Source: Seiridium cupressi | Taxonomy: Eukaryota; Ascomycota; Sordariomycetes; Amphisphaeriales; Sporocadaceae | Direction of reading: 5' to 3' | Length of the DNA stretch: 64,000 nt | NCBI GenBank assembly: GCA_036674765.1 | Contig: JARVKI010000118.1 | Location: 59,645-123,644 of the forward strand | Translations under genes and position numbers: made by a program | Part shown: in pieces, positions 11,310-22,893 of the stretch | Layout of the letters: the number at the start of each line of letters is the position of its first letter | How positions within the stretch are numbered: position 1 is the stretch's first letter | The notes under the pieces: model-generated | Database searches by the model: none | The model's input: the letters and a program-made list of their open reading frames with translations, nothing else | What the model was told of the DNA's origin: nothing

Positions 11310-12698
11310 ATGGATCTAGAGGATGATGCTGCCCCAGCAAAGGTTTCGCAGAACCCGACACTGTCAGATCTCGTCTTTTCCTCCCAGGCCAACCATAACT
11401 TCTCGCGCATCCTGACGGACCTCAAAAGATCGAATCTGTCCATATCCAACCGCCTCCAGTCCATCAAGGAAGACGCCTCATTCGTTGCCGACGTCGCGGA
11501 AGCCTACGGTCGACGGCCTCTTATTGCCAATGAGCGGTGCGGCAGTTGGTACATCCCACCAGTCTCTAAGGGAGGCTCTGCCTACTTCAAAAGTACTGAT
11601 GGACACACTGGACAGTGGAAGTTCTCGACGAGGCGGCTCAACCTGAACTTGCTGAGCATTATCAGCGAGTATGATGGCTGCATCATTGTGGATTCCACGA
11701 GGCGCGGGAAGCGTATGCCGGATGCTCTTAGCAAGACCGTTCCAATCTGGTGTTGCGTGCTGAATTGTGTGCTCTTACCCAGTAATGAAAAACATCATTC
11801 TCTGTTCACGCCACCAAATGCAGTTTCCGAGTCTGAGCACGCGCAAATGGAGGCCCGAGTACCAGGGTTTGTCGAATCGTTCCAAAGTCTTGGTTTAGAT
11901 TTGGAACATTTGAGCCGCCTCAAGAAACCCCTTCGGCCAGTGTGGATAACTCAAGAATCACAACTCCCAGTTACGGACATGGTTTTTGAAGACTATCACC
12001 CAGTCATCTGCTGCACAAGTTCACGCCGGGTGGTTGGTACAGAAATGAGCGAAGGAGGCTACATTCAGGGCGCCGGTGATGACACAGAAAACTGGGCGCT
12101 TGGGTTGACTGCGCCCATTTTTTGGAGACACGAGAGCCAGTTACTGTCAACACCTGAAGTTGAACTACCTCAGCTGGTAAAGACTTTGGTAGAAGCAGAA
12201 GCGTCGAGGCCTTCTGAGCAGGGGCCACGACAGGTTTCTCATTGCCTTTTTGTTGCTCCTCTTACACAACATTATTCCCCCGCCAGTTATAGTGGCACCA
12301 TCTCGCTCCTCTCCAATGCCACAGATCCTTCTACTTGGGTGAAAAGCCGGTCACATATGGAGGTAGGTCTTGGTAAGCATAAGCTTGCGAGCCGCAACCT
12401 CAGATCGGCTTTACCTCAGGTATGCGATTTTGCCAAATCGATCATTGCTTCATCTCAGGCAGAAAATACTAGCTTGCTCTTACTCTGTGATAGTGGCAAG
12501 GATATCTCCATAGGGGTTGCCCTGGCATTACTATGCCAGCTCTTCGACGAGCAGGGCAAAATCACGGACCTCGATGAAAGGAAAGACATCAACAAGAGTA
12601 TCATCAAGATCAAGCTCAGTAAAATAATGACAGCTTTCCCAGAGGCAAATCCTAGCAGAGCTACTTTACAGAGTGTCAATAGCTTCCTGATGGGTTAA
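11310..12698 (+). CDS. rit1: Initiator tRNA 2'-O-ribosyl phosphate transferase (Rit1)
   Basis: Single-exon gene of 462 residues from ATG 11310 to TAA 12696. Rit1 adds a phosphoribosyl group to A64 of initiator tRNA-Met, which keeps it out of elongation. Family hallmarks are visible in order: the NERCGSWYIPP motif near residue 75, KSTDGHTGQWKFSTRRLN near 95-112, DSTRRGKRMPDALSKTVPIWC near 128-148 (the conserved catalytic block of the family) and a C-terminal phosphatase-like segment (LLLLCDSGKDISIGVALALLC). Length agrees with fungal orthologues. The absence of introns contrasts with most neighbours. Upstream lies the divergent UIM gene, downstream a 2.3 kb spacer. Confidence 0.95.
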   Translation: MDLEDDAAPAKVSQNPTLSDLVFSSQANHNFSRILTDLKRSNLSISNRLQSIKEDASFVADVAEAYGRRPLIANERCGSWYIPPVSKGGSAYFKSTDGHTGQWKFSTRRLNLNLLSIISEYDGCIIVDSTRRGKRMPDALSKTVPIWCCVLNCVLLPSNEKHHSLFTPPNAVSESEHAQMEARVPGFVESFQSLGLDLEHLSRLKKPLRPVWITQESQLPVTDMVFEDYHPVICCTSSRRVVGTEMSEGGYIQGAGDDTENWALGLTAPIFWRHESQLLSTPEVELPQLVKTLVEAEASRPSEQGPRQVSHCLFVAPLTQHYSPASYSGTISLLSNATDPSTWVKSRSHMEVGLGKHKLASRNLRSALPQVCDFAKSIIASSQAENTSLLLLCDSGKDISIGVALALLCQLFDEQGKITDLDERKDINKSIIKIKLSKIMTAFPEANPSRATLQSVNSFLMG

Positions 12699-15011
12699 GC
12701 CTAAACTCTTTTCAATATAAAAAGCTTCCATATTCTTGGATTTTTGAGAAATTGAAGCCGCTTGATACATGAGTTCGAGGCATGATTGCTTGGTCATATT
12801 GGTGGCTATTTACACAGAATACATTTAACGTCAACTCTGTTAATTCTACAATAGGTCGGCACAGTTGAGATATTGTCATCTGAGTACAACGTTCAAAGAC
12901 TGCCTTGCTCTAGGTAACTCTACACAACGACAATTTCCCAGGCTCAAATTAGTACTCAGGGGATCGCAAGTGTCGTAGTAAACTCATCGGTTATGTGGGC
13001 TGAATAACATCTCAAGGCCGTAGATGAGAAGTAGATGAGAATTCTTCAGGTGATTTGGTCATGGGTGCTATTCCAATTCAGACGGTGACACGCGGAGGAA
13101 TATCGGACTAATGGCCTTGGTTATTTTGAGCTAGTCAGGCTTGTGTCAGCCGGTGAAGAAAAGAGCTTGGGCATCACCGTCCCGCACAACGGACGTAATG
13201 TGGTAATGTACAGGCACATGACGAAGAACTTCTCTTCAATGGCTCTATTCTGCGGTTCTATGCAAAGATCAGTCGAAGCTATACATCAGCGTAGTTGGTT
13301 CACGGGCGAAGAGCTTTCATGTCTAGAGATCATGGAATACTATAACCTAGGATATCCACAGCATTAAACATTGTTCGCAAGGAGTACGTACCCGAGGAGG
13401 TTCCTAAATAATCACAATTCTAAAAAATGCTGTAAAGCTAAGAGCCCGACCGACCATACTTAAAAGGAGTGGTGCCAGCTCCTATTCCGCTTTACGGACT
13501 ATTGGTAATACAGGCTACTAGAACGGAGGCATGTCATATATGGCACACTTGGTTTGATGGGCACGAAGAGAATATGGGTAACATATATATCATGCGGATA
13601 CTAACGGCGAAGTAACATGAACTATCATAAATAGCAGCAGTGTCATTAGTATCATCGTGAGTACCATCATGACAAACTGACTAACCCATAATTACATTTC
13701 CATATCAACTGTTCCTGAATGCTGTGAAGGGGGGTAGGGAGATACTGATTCTTCAGTCCGAGGTAGACATGGCGGCGTGGTACCATTAACTAGGCCCCAT
13801 CTGGGTGTCCAAGTCCGTATTTGAAATACATTAGAATTCATGGTGTGTTGATCCTTATCTGAGCTTGCTCGTAAAGGCTCTTACTCATGCAAGGAGAGGC
13901 GCAAGGAAATACATGGCCATACATCAACCATGTAGTCCCAACACGGCACCGATGGTGGACCCGTTCATGTTTGCACCTAACCTTATCCTTCTGGTAGGAG
14001 GCTGGAAGCGCAAAAAGTGAAACCTTTGTCCGCTTCTATTGTGTCGCACCATGCATTCCTTCTTTGTGCCTCCCGAGGCTTGTAGCAGCTTCTAGAAACT
14101 ACTACAGGTCCAGAAGCGATAGGGACAGAGTTTTGTCTTGAAATGAAAACAGTCTTCAGGTGAAACAGGTTGGGGATCCCATTTCATCCACCGCTTCAGT
14201 CCATAAGCATTTACAACAAAGTTCTTGTTCCGCCCTAGCCTTGACGTGGATTGAGTCGAAATCAGTTGCAACCCAATTCGACTACTTCGCTTGTTCACCA
14301 TTGGGCAGAAGCTAGCCAAAGCACGGGCCGTCAAAGCAGCCAGTAAGAGAGGGGCAGCAGATCTGATTAACGTGCCTGGTGCATACTTGCCGGCAACCCC
14401 GCAATCGGCGTCATTGTCCAGTCCCAGATTCCCAAGAGTCCAACATTGTCTGCAACCGACGAAGCTATTCGCGATCTGGACATCAAATCAAGAGCCATTT
14501 AGCGCAGCTTCCAGAAAATACTCGAAAAGAGGGCCTGCGGAATTGGCTTTGTTGATTCGCTGAACCCCACCAACGGGGTGCTGGCGATCAGGTGCTTGCC
14601 ATCCCCTGCGGTCTCAAAATCCCCAATCCAACTCCCAACTCCCTGCTCTGTCCCCCAGTCCGTCGATTCCGCCTTGCTGCGTCATTAGCGTGGCAACTGA
14701 GCTCTACCTTGCGTGTATTCACTCACACCCAACTCACTTCCCGAATCTTCCACTTGCCGTGGGGCACTACTGGGCCAGCGTCTGGATCTGAGAAAAGAGG
14801 CTCACGCGAGGAACACCTGATTTGGGTTCCTCTTTGTTCCTTAATTCCTGCAGCTACATATTCAATTCTTGCTGCCAATTCCATACCACTTGCTCGGCAA
14901 GCTTCTGTTTGATCTGGCAAAACTAAACACTACATCACAACCAATTGTCTACGACACACTTCTGAATCTACACACCGACCGACGTCGTCTAGACGCAACT
15001 AGTCCTCCACA
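12699..15011. other. Long spacer upstream of the DnaJ gene
   Basis: No gene recognised in 2.3 kb. Short frames such as 13143-13367 lack an ATG or any family signature. The 3' half carries the heat-shock-element-like sequence at 14508-14527 and a TTCTAGAA inverted pair at 14090-14097, both consistent with regulation of the downstream chaperone. CT-rich sequence just before 15012 looks like a 5' leader. Confidence 0.5.
14508..14527. promoter_or_regulatory. Heat-shock-element-like array
   Basis: Four contiguous 5-base units read cTTCc aGAAa atact cGAAa. Units 1, 2 and 4 match nTTCn/nGAAn exactly and the third matches two of three core bases, in the alternating orientation and 5-base phasing that HSF trimers bind. 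It lies about 490 bases upstream of the DnaJ start codon with no other gene between. Sis1-class DnaJ genes are known Hsf1 targets in yeast; function here is inferred. Confidence 0.5.
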
Positions 15012-15525
15012 ATGGTGAAGGAGACAAAGCTGTATGACCAGCTGAGCATCAAGCCCGATGCGGCCCAGGATGAAATCAAGAAAGCATATCGGTAAGTTAC
15101 AAACCACTTCGCTATAAGACCCATTACTCGAATAAAGGCCACCGTCTTACCCTGACGACCATACCACACACTACAGCCCAGTGACATGAGTCCCCATGGC
15201 TATAATCATCCCACTTCCTCATTTCAATCCAAACACACACGCACGCACAACACCAAGAATCTAAACTAACCACCAACTCGTGGTGCAGGAAAGCAGCATT
15301 AAAATGGCACCCCGACAAGAACAAAGACAACGCCCAGGCGGCTGAGAGGTTCAAGGAATGCTCGCAGGCATACGAAATCCTCTCTGACCCGGAGAAGCGT
15401 AAGACATACGATGAATACGGTCTCGAGTTTCTTCTTAGGGGTGGCTCTGCTCCCCCGCCTGGCGAAAACCCCTTCGCCGGTGCTGGCGGCTTCCAAGGCT
15501 TCGACTTTGGTGGTGCTGGCATGCC

Positions 15526-15557
<32 letters not shown>

Positions 15558-16388
15558 CAAGAACATTCCACTTTAGCACGGGCGGTGGAGGTGGTGGACC
15601 TGGCGGCTTCAATTTCAGCAATCCCAACAACATCTTCGCTGAATTCATGCGCTCGGGCGGAGCTGGCGGCCTTGACGAGGATGATCTTATGGCTAGCATG
15701 CTGGGAGGCATGGCTGGTGGTGGCGGCCGCTCTCGTATGCGCTCGAGCTTTCCCGGAGGCGGGAACGACCCGTTCCATGGTGGCGGACGCGAGGCTACCC
15801 CTGAGGTTACAACAGTCGAGCGTGCATTGCCGCTTACCCTGGAAGAACTGTACAACGGCGTGACGAAGAAGATGAAGATTAAGCGGAAGACATTTGACGA
15901 AACTGGAAAGAGAACTACTAGCGACCAAGTACTTGAAGTGCCGATCAAGCCTGGCTTGAAGAAGGGCAGCAAGATCAAGTTCAAGGGCGTTGGTGACCAA
16001 GAGGAAGGCGGCAAGCAAGATTTGCACTTTATTGTTGAGGAGGTAGGTGTTTCCCAATCTTTGACTTCCCGAACTCTTACTAACATTCATCTAGAAACCG
16101 CATCCCCTGTTTATTCGCGATGGAGACGACCTGATACACACTGTCGAGTTGCCTTTGAAGGAGGCCCTCACTGGCTGGAAGCGAACTGTCACGACAATCG
16201 ATGGCAAGCAATTGACGCTTGATAAGGCCGGCCCAACGTCCCCTGGCTCCTCGGATTCATACCCTGGTCAGGGTATGCCCATCTCAAAGAAGCCCGGCGA
16301 AAGAGGCAATTTCATCATCAAGTACAATGTCAAATTCCCGTCGACCTTGACGGCGCAACAGAAGCAGGAGCTGAGGAGGATTCTATAA
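15012..16388 (+). CDS. sis1: Type II (class B) DnaJ/Hsp40 co-chaperone, Sis1/Psi1-like
   Basis: Predicted CDS join(15012..15091, 15289..16042, 16095..16388), 375 residues. It stimulates Hsp70 ATPase activity and hands over misfolded clients in the cytosol and nucleus. The J domain begins at residue 1 ([13 protein letters not shown]), with the HPD tripeptide in [10 protein letters not shown] just after intron 1. A long Gly/Phe region follows (GFQGFDFGG, a pure glycine tract, FHFSTGGGG). There is no zinc-finger CxxCxGxG domain, so it is class B. Two beta-sandwich client domains follow ([34 protein letters not shown]), then a C-terminal dimerisation segment. Both introns use GT-AG and restore the frame exactly. 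Likely heat-inducible, given the upstream element. Confidence 0.94.
15530..15556 (+). repeat. (GGC)9 trinucleotide run encoding polyglycine
   Basis: Nine consecutive GGC codons after one GGT encode ten glycines inside the G/F region of the DnaJ protein. Such runs vary in length between strains; here the frame is intact. Confidence 0.95.
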
Positions 16389-17432
16389 GTAATGGAAGAT
16401 GCATATGATGTTTGGCATGCGATGTGTGAGATCATAGCGTTCCAAAATTCTGGCGCTCTCACGCAAATCGCTGGCGTTGGGGAATATTGTTTTAACTTTT
16501 TTTACGATGAGATGAAGACATGATAATATAAGGCTGTCTACAGTTTTATGGACGCGGATTCGGCAGTTGGCGACGGCCTGAGCGCCAAGGACGAAATCAC
16601 AACCCGCAGAACTGGTTTGCCTCCTACGTTGAGGTAGATTATAGTGACTGGCATACCTGTATATATGAGTAAACTAATGCTGAATTAAACACATCATGGA
16701 CCCAGGATATTTTTGGTCTTAGTGTCGCAGGCATACACGTGCATTTGGAGTCGAGTTTTGCCCAATTAAATGCGAAGTCTTCTGCGATATGTCTAGGTCG
16801 AACAAAATGTTAGAGGACTTGTTATTACAAGATGGAAAGAAGTAAAGAAGAAAGGATAACTTCGTGACGGGTATTGAACATGATAAGTCATGCGAGTTCG
16901 TAGTAATAGGACATTCTGCTTATGTGAATTTGCATAGATACTTGCCGAATCCAGCAAATAGGTAGCGAATGGTCTTCGTTCATAGTCACATCACAATTCA
17001 GAAAGTTGGCATGGCTAGTCAAGAACATGACTTATGTATATTCATCTGCGCATATGTAGGTGGGATAATCACCGTCTCGTTTGCCTGCTATTGACATGAT
17101 GGCCGATAGTGAGTCATCCTCGACCCTGGGAACCACAACCATAAACGCCGCCTGTCTAGATACCGTGCTGTGATGACTGAATTGTAAGGAAAAGAAGAAA
17201 AGCTCTATATTCGCAGAGCCAGCGTACGTCAGAATACGCTAGAGCCTCTTTCGCGGACGCAGGCTCTTGATCCAGATTGCTGTCTGATAAGAAGGGGTGA
17301 AATCGTCAGAGATATCCGATGAACGCCGTGTCGTCCGACGCTATGCAAATGTGTAATAATGTTGAGAGGTGCGATGAGAAATCGTGTGTGACCATGGACC
17401 GAGTTCACCGAGGCATCAAGAAGGCAACCAGA
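16389..17432. other. Convergent 3' spacer
   Basis: Lies between the 3' ends of the DnaJ and Cdc34 genes. It is AT-leaning with no protein-like frame and no RNA gene recognised. Confidence 0.5.
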
Positions 17433-18201
17433 CTAAGACTCGTCATCCTCGCTTGCGTTGTCCTCCTCTTCGTCGTCGTCCTGCAACTCTTCGTCTGTGC
17501 CGGATCCGAAATCGAAATCCTCCAGGTCGCCGTCCTCATTCCAAAAGTCGTCGTCTGCATCCTTCGCCACGGGCGGCGCCTCGACGATGGTTGTAGGCAT
17601 GACAAAGCCTTCGGGCATATCCTTCTTCGACCTCTCCACGATGTCGGCTGCCTTCTTGTTGTACTCGGCTCTGCTGTCGCGGTACATGACGCCGGCATCG
17701 ACGTGGGCGGGTGAATTTATCTCCGGATCATCGAGAAGAAGCAGGACAGACCGCAGGACTGACTCGACACCTTGAAGGGGGGACCAACGCTCGCTGGCGG
17801 CTTCGCCGGACATGAGATCCTCGCCGGGCTGGTGTAGGATGGAAATGCAGACACGGCCGTCCGGATAGACGTTGGGATGATAGATTGGGATCTGGAATCT
17901 GAAGGTTGGCGGCGAGTAAGGGTACTCTTCCGTGAAGGTCATTTCGGCCTGTGGCAAGAAACAAGTTAGTATTTGGATTTGGTGTAGAAGGAGTGTGGGG
18001 GATGGGGGAGGTGAGGTGTGTTCACGAATCACTTACTTTGAGATAACCATTCTTAAAGGCGCTGTCCTGGTTGAGGACGATGAGACCAATGTCCCAACGG
18101 AAGATGTTGTCCCTGACCAAGTCAACGTTCACCCATTTCTCCTTTTGCAACTGTTGGAGCTCCTGCATGAGCCGCGCCGCGGCACCACCGGCCTTGGACA
18201 T
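17433..18201 (-). CDS. cdc34: Cdc34/UBE2R-type ubiquitin-conjugating enzyme E2
   Basis: Predicted CDS complement(17433..17948, 18037..18201), 226 residues. Cdc34 is the E2 that works with SCF (cullin-RING) ligases to build Lys48 chains on cell-cycle regulators. Exon 1 encodes the start of the UBC fold (ARLMQELQQLQKEKWVNVDL); the 88-base intron has a GTAAGT donor. The active-site Cys is about residue 89 (DGRVCISILHQPGED). It is followed by the acidic-loop insertion (GEDLMSGEAASERWSP) that marks the Cdc34/Ubc7 branch. The C-terminus is a strongly acidic tail (EELQDDDEEEDNASEDDES), which in Cdc34 docks the basic canyon of the cullin. An unspliced upstream extension is rejected. Confidence 0.94.
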
Positions 18202-20687
18202 GATGACTGTGGTTCTGGCGAACGTAGTGTGTGACGTTGAGTGGGATCTGGGATGCGAGGTCGCTAGGGCCGAAATTTAACGGGTGATCCTCGTTATTGC
18301 GCTGGCAATGCGGTGATCACACGACAGTGATGGCGGATGGTACTTGGTGATTAAGTAGCCGGTGATCCAGGTGCCTGAGGTCGGATGACACACACAATGA
18401 ATGGCTTTGTAAGTGAAAGTAACCGGTTGTCCAAAGGGCAAAGAAGACGGCGCCGTTGAATAAGGAGCAGAATGGTTTTGTTTGTGGCGCAAAGCGATTG
18501 TGTGATCCGGTTCCCAATCCTTCCTTGGATCGCGTCCTTCGATTGCCGCTGCCGCTGCTATCACCACGATGGATTGCGAAACATTATGAAGGAGGACTGG
18601 GAGGTGGAGATGGCGGGTTTAAAATGGTGTCACAATCCACTGGGGAGCCGCCCGTGGCGTTATTTTGGGGTTCCGGGCTGCTGGCAGGCAAGGAAGCGAC
18701 CTTAACTTGCGCATGGACCAGCGCGCCGATTCAGGTGCTCATTGCCCCTCGGCCCCTCCTTGGCCTCAAGGGTCACCTCATCGTGCGTGTTGACTGGGAG
18801 CAGGGAAAGGCACCGCAGCAGACGTGACCTGTCCCAACGACCCCTGACTCGCATTGCTTGTCTTGGCCGGGGTCGCGCTCGACCTCCAGAACACCATCAA
18901 AGGCTTGAAATCGTGACGATCGATCACTATCATTGGATCCTTCTCTCTCCGCCGCCGATTTGACGCACTCGCGCCTAATATTACCCTACCGAAAGAGGTT
19001 GCAAGAAGGAATCACACGACTACACGAATAGAGCGGATTTTATGGAACTTGCGTGTGTGCATGCATGCTATCCTTCTCCCTCGCTATCCAACAGCATTGT
19101 AACTTGTGGCAGACTTGATTCCGTTGAACTACCATATGTTTGAACATGAAGCTATCTGCGTGCGATGGCTGACCCATGTAATTCAGTAGTAAGATAGTTT
19201 TACTATGTACGTAGCACGGATTCTACAACCCCGCGTGGGTCTGGGAATGATAACCACTGCCAATGGCCGCCGACTGTCGTGATCTTCATATCTTGGTACC
19301 TTCGTTATCTCTCACCAAGCTGGGTTGGGCATGAAAATGTCAAAGTAGCAAATGAGGGTCACCATCTGACGGTGTGAGATGTTACGAGCGAGTGTTGTGG
19401 CGACTTCTCACTCGCCGGAGCAAATCTTCAGAGTCCTGACTGAATCTTAGGGCGCGGCAAGGCCGGTAAGCGTCTCGGCCGCCGTTGCTAGGAAGTCTAA
19501 AATCGAGCTACTTTTGTTTCAAACTCGGATTTAATATTGTTAGATTTGGCAACTTATCGAGCCTCACCCCATGTCTTTCTTAAATGAATAAACAATGCAA
19601 TGCAATGCAGAGCTTCTTCTAGAGGAGCTACCGCCCAGACGTCAGTCGACCGACGATCCCATCCAAAGGTTTACTACACCACTACGCATATGCTGTTAGA
19701 TTAGAAACGGATATCGTCCACTGACGACCCCGCAAGCTTTGGGGAAACCTCGCGCTTCCGAGACTTGCAATGGGCCCCACTGCGACGTTGCTCTATTTTG
19801 CAGTCTGCAGCTGAGGTAAGGCGACTGCAAACGTATCCGTATGATGTGGGTGTGTCTGTAGCGGAGCTTTTGCTTACCAAATTCCCACTGCCCACAGAGA
19901 CTATATTCCTTATCTGGTTTTATCCTTTTATCAAGCGCTCTCAAATAGACCACAAATATAATCCTCGATCGCCGTATAGGTAATCCGTGAAGGCCATTTT
20001 TTTTTTAAACCTATCAGCTCAATTATAATAACGGGTATTCCACGATATTGAGATCCTTAGCAAAAATTCTCATATATAATATAAAGCGCTATTTCATTAT
20101 TTTGATATACGGGACACTAAACTCCTTCACCTAGTCGAAATGTGCGTGTTACAAAGGTTACCTATCAAAGTAAGCAGATTAAATATGCTTATGCTAAATA
20201 CGCTCGCCGATACGTTACGCCGAGGAAGCTGCGCGTGATGTGAATATATAAAGCCTCGAAGCTACTTCGAGCTCATCCCTCATCACATCGCATCTTCTCC
20301 AACCAGCTTCAAAGCAATCAATAAGATCTGAAGCCACCAACAAGAGGATCCCAATGTTACAGAGACTACATAATCTGCCAAGTTATAGCTTCTACTTCTA
20401 CGCTAGGCCTATTCTGACTCTTATTGTATTCCCTACCCACAGGCATTTCTAGTGAAGTATATACTTGGTGGATAACAGGTAAAACTGCAGTAACATGGCT
20501 GGGTTTATAATTTGTTGCAGTCTACAGTGTTCGTCATTGGTTCCCCATCACTCCGTCGCTCCATCATATTTGATCCTTCCTAATAATGGCATTCATGTCT
20601 GAACAGGACCTTTCAATAACACGTTTGGTGCTTGACGGCGAAGTTAAAATACCGATGACCAATCGTTATACACATCCATCGGATGGT
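18202..20687. other. Gene-poor spacer, partly AT-rich
   Basis: No convincing gene in about 2.5 kb. The 18450-18900 part has overlapping open frames on both strands with no family signature. The stretch 19980-20160 is very AT-rich. At 20240-20340 a TATATAAAG box is followed by a CT/CA-rich leader-like sequence, and then only a 35-codon frame near 20354, so it may be the promoter remnant of a lost gene. Confidence 0.45.
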
Positions 20688-21487
20688 TTAAATTGAACCA
20701 GCTTTTAGGTGGTGAGGATGAGCGGGAGCACCGCGAAGCCTCCAATTGTCCGATTCTTTTTTCCAATTTCTCCATATCCTTCTTTCGTAAAGTAGACCGT
20801 AGAAGTCACAAAGTACTTGGTCGGAATTTGACTCGGATCCCTCTTCCTCATTGATATCTCTGTCGTCGTCGATTTTCTTCCCCTTCTTGTTCTTCCAGTT
20901 ATCCTCTTCCTCAACATCGTCGGCCAAAAAATTGGATACTTTTACGATCAAGAGTTGCGGCCCTAGCGTCAAATTCATCGCAAAGATCGGCAGAGAAGAG
21001 ACTCAAGTCACGCCTTAGCTTGATAGACGTATGTAGTCCTATACTTTTAGCAGCTAACAGCGCAGCCCGAGCGGCGACGTCTTCCTGCAACTTGTTGTTT
21101 TCATATCTCTTGTAGATTTCATCTTCCTCCTTTTTCTCTTGATTTTCATGGCGAAGCTGACGCTTTCGCCGTTCCCGCTGGCTTTCAGCCCATAGTAGTC
21201 GTCGGTGACAGATCCCTCGTAGGATGGCTCTTTATCTTCCTCGCTTTCATAACCGCATTCGCATTCGTCCTTGCTAGCGGAATCGGAAATGGAGGTGCAG
21301 ACGCACCCTTGCTCTTCTCCCAGTCTATATTGAAGTCTGAAGCATATTTAAGGTCATCCAAATAATCGCATTCCATATCATCCAAGTCTCCATTCCGTTC
21401 AGCACGCAGGCCAGAGACACGCATGTACCATGCTGGGAACCTTCGGGCCGTTCTCATCATGTCCTCAGCAAACCACATTTCTGACAT
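20688..21487 (-). pseudogene. Degraded gene with several frameshifts, family unknown
   Basis: Reading the minus strand, protein-like sequence continues for about 800 bases but jumps frame at least three times. From ATG 21487 one frame gives MSEMWFAEDMMRTARRFPAW onward. Near 21300-21320 the sense moves to a frame reading SKDECECGYESEED. Near 21190 it moves again to a charged coiled-coil-like stretch (ERRKRQLRHENQEKKEED). At a run of six T (complement of 20936-20941) it moves to LADDVEEEDNW and on to a TAA at 20688. With five T the last junction would be in frame. No introns with proper ends explain the jumps. The predicted protein is acidic and coiled-coil rich; I do not recognise it. Multiple independent indels favour a true pseudogene. 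Confidence 0.6.
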
Positions 21488-22893
21488 CGGGAGCCCGGAC
21501 AGAGATATTCTTGAAGGATAGCAACAAATTCTTAGAATAAGATTAATTGTAGATGGTCATGGAGCAATTTGTTGATTTGGGTTGGAGTCGGGAATCAGGG
21601 ATCGGGAGCTTGGGCCAGTAGAGTTACGGGACCTGGGAAGGAGTTCGACATGGTTGGTGAAAATCCACATCATCACTATCAGCCTTCCATGTTCGGCGTT
21701 TATCACCGCTGGCACCTTGAGATAGAGTCAATTACTGTGCTTGTAATGGCCTGACCATGCGAGTCGGGGAGCACATGTGAACGTTGAAAGTTCTTTATTG
21801 CATTGCCCTCGGTCGGTGGTGTCTTCATGTTGTCGCACGATAATAAGAGAGTGTCGGCTTGCGATTATGGCACGATGAAATGCAGGTACTTGGCGCGGGC
21901 CATTTTTCGTGTCTCCCGCCCCAGCAATGGCAAGTAGTAAGTAAAAACAGTAACCTAGTGGCCATTGTCGGGTACCTGTGTAACAGTGAGATCAAGGCCT
22001 TTGTCAGATCGCATTCAATGAAACGTGATACAAAGCGACACCCGAAAAGGCATCGCTGAAGTCTGTTTTGGGTTGAAATGAGAGGGGAGTGGACGGATGA
22101 GACGAACCACTGTGGCCGCAGCGTGGGCAAAGCGGGACCATGCAGGTGGGCGTAGGCGGGCCCAAGGCGGTCTCGCTGGCAACCTGTTCCGAGTTCCCAC
22201 GCGCACCCCCCCAGCGTGGGCGGGTGAATCGCGCTCCTGCCTCGCCTGCCTCCAGGCCGTCGGCCCTGTCCACCTGCACCTGCACCTGGGCCCCAAGTCC
22301 CCTCTCGCTTTTCCCGCCCCCGTCGCAGCGCCTAGAGCATCGCACCTCAAGGCCCCCGTCGCCTCCTCAGCTTTCCTCTCCTCAACATCAACCGCCAGTC
22401 CTGACGGTATCGACCAACCTAACGCCCAACCACACCAGCGACGACTCCAGCGAGCCTCGGAATTCGCTGTCGACGCTCTCTCCATCCCGGACGAACTTTT
22501 TGACGTCGAATCGCCGCCGCAGGCCAATTGATTTTGTGCATGTGGGCTTTTAGAGGTGTTTTCCATCACCACAGCCGGTCGGCAGATCGCGCGACGACAC
22601 GCCACTCCACCTCTTGACGGCACATTCTGCATCGCCGTCATTCATCACGGTCGACCGACGGTTGAGCTTTTCTCTCACGGACTCGGCCTGCCCAGCGACA
22701 CATCTTTTTTGTGATATCCCTGACCCTGGACCCCCAGAAGGATCATCGACATCGACTTTTCACTGCCGACAACCGAAACCCGCTCTCCGCTCCAAGCAAA
22801 TCGTTGACTTTCGCAACGTTGCTTTGGGCTTCCACATCACGCTCGCTGTCACTCCACGCATCGCTGCGCCAGCAGGGCACACGTTCTTTATCG
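21488..22893. other. Spacer and GC-rich leader region of med19
   Basis: The part 22090-22650 is markedly more GC-rich, with long overlapping frames on both strands, including an ATG frame at 22097-22531 on plus and a frame at 22015-22641 on minus. Their Pro/Ala/Arg-rich content looks like GC-driven openness. The plus-strand frame could act as an upstream ORF if the med19 transcript starts this far up. Confidence 0.4.

Noticed and set aside
13143..13367. 74-codon plus-strand frame in the rit1-DnaJ spacer
   Set aside because: It starts at GTG and shows no conserved motif or splice context.
15124..16090. Long minus-strand frames opposite the DnaJ gene (up to 320 codons)
   Set aside because: They are Pro/Ala-rich antisense shadows of the Gly-rich DnaJ exon.
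17949..18036. Cdc34 read-through start within the intron
   Set aside because: Clear GT-AG ends and the upstream UBC exon show this is intron.
22015..22641. Minus-strand 208-codon frame upstream of med19
   Set aside because: Arg/Ala-rich composition is explained by high GC; no motif, and an equally open frame exists on the other strand.
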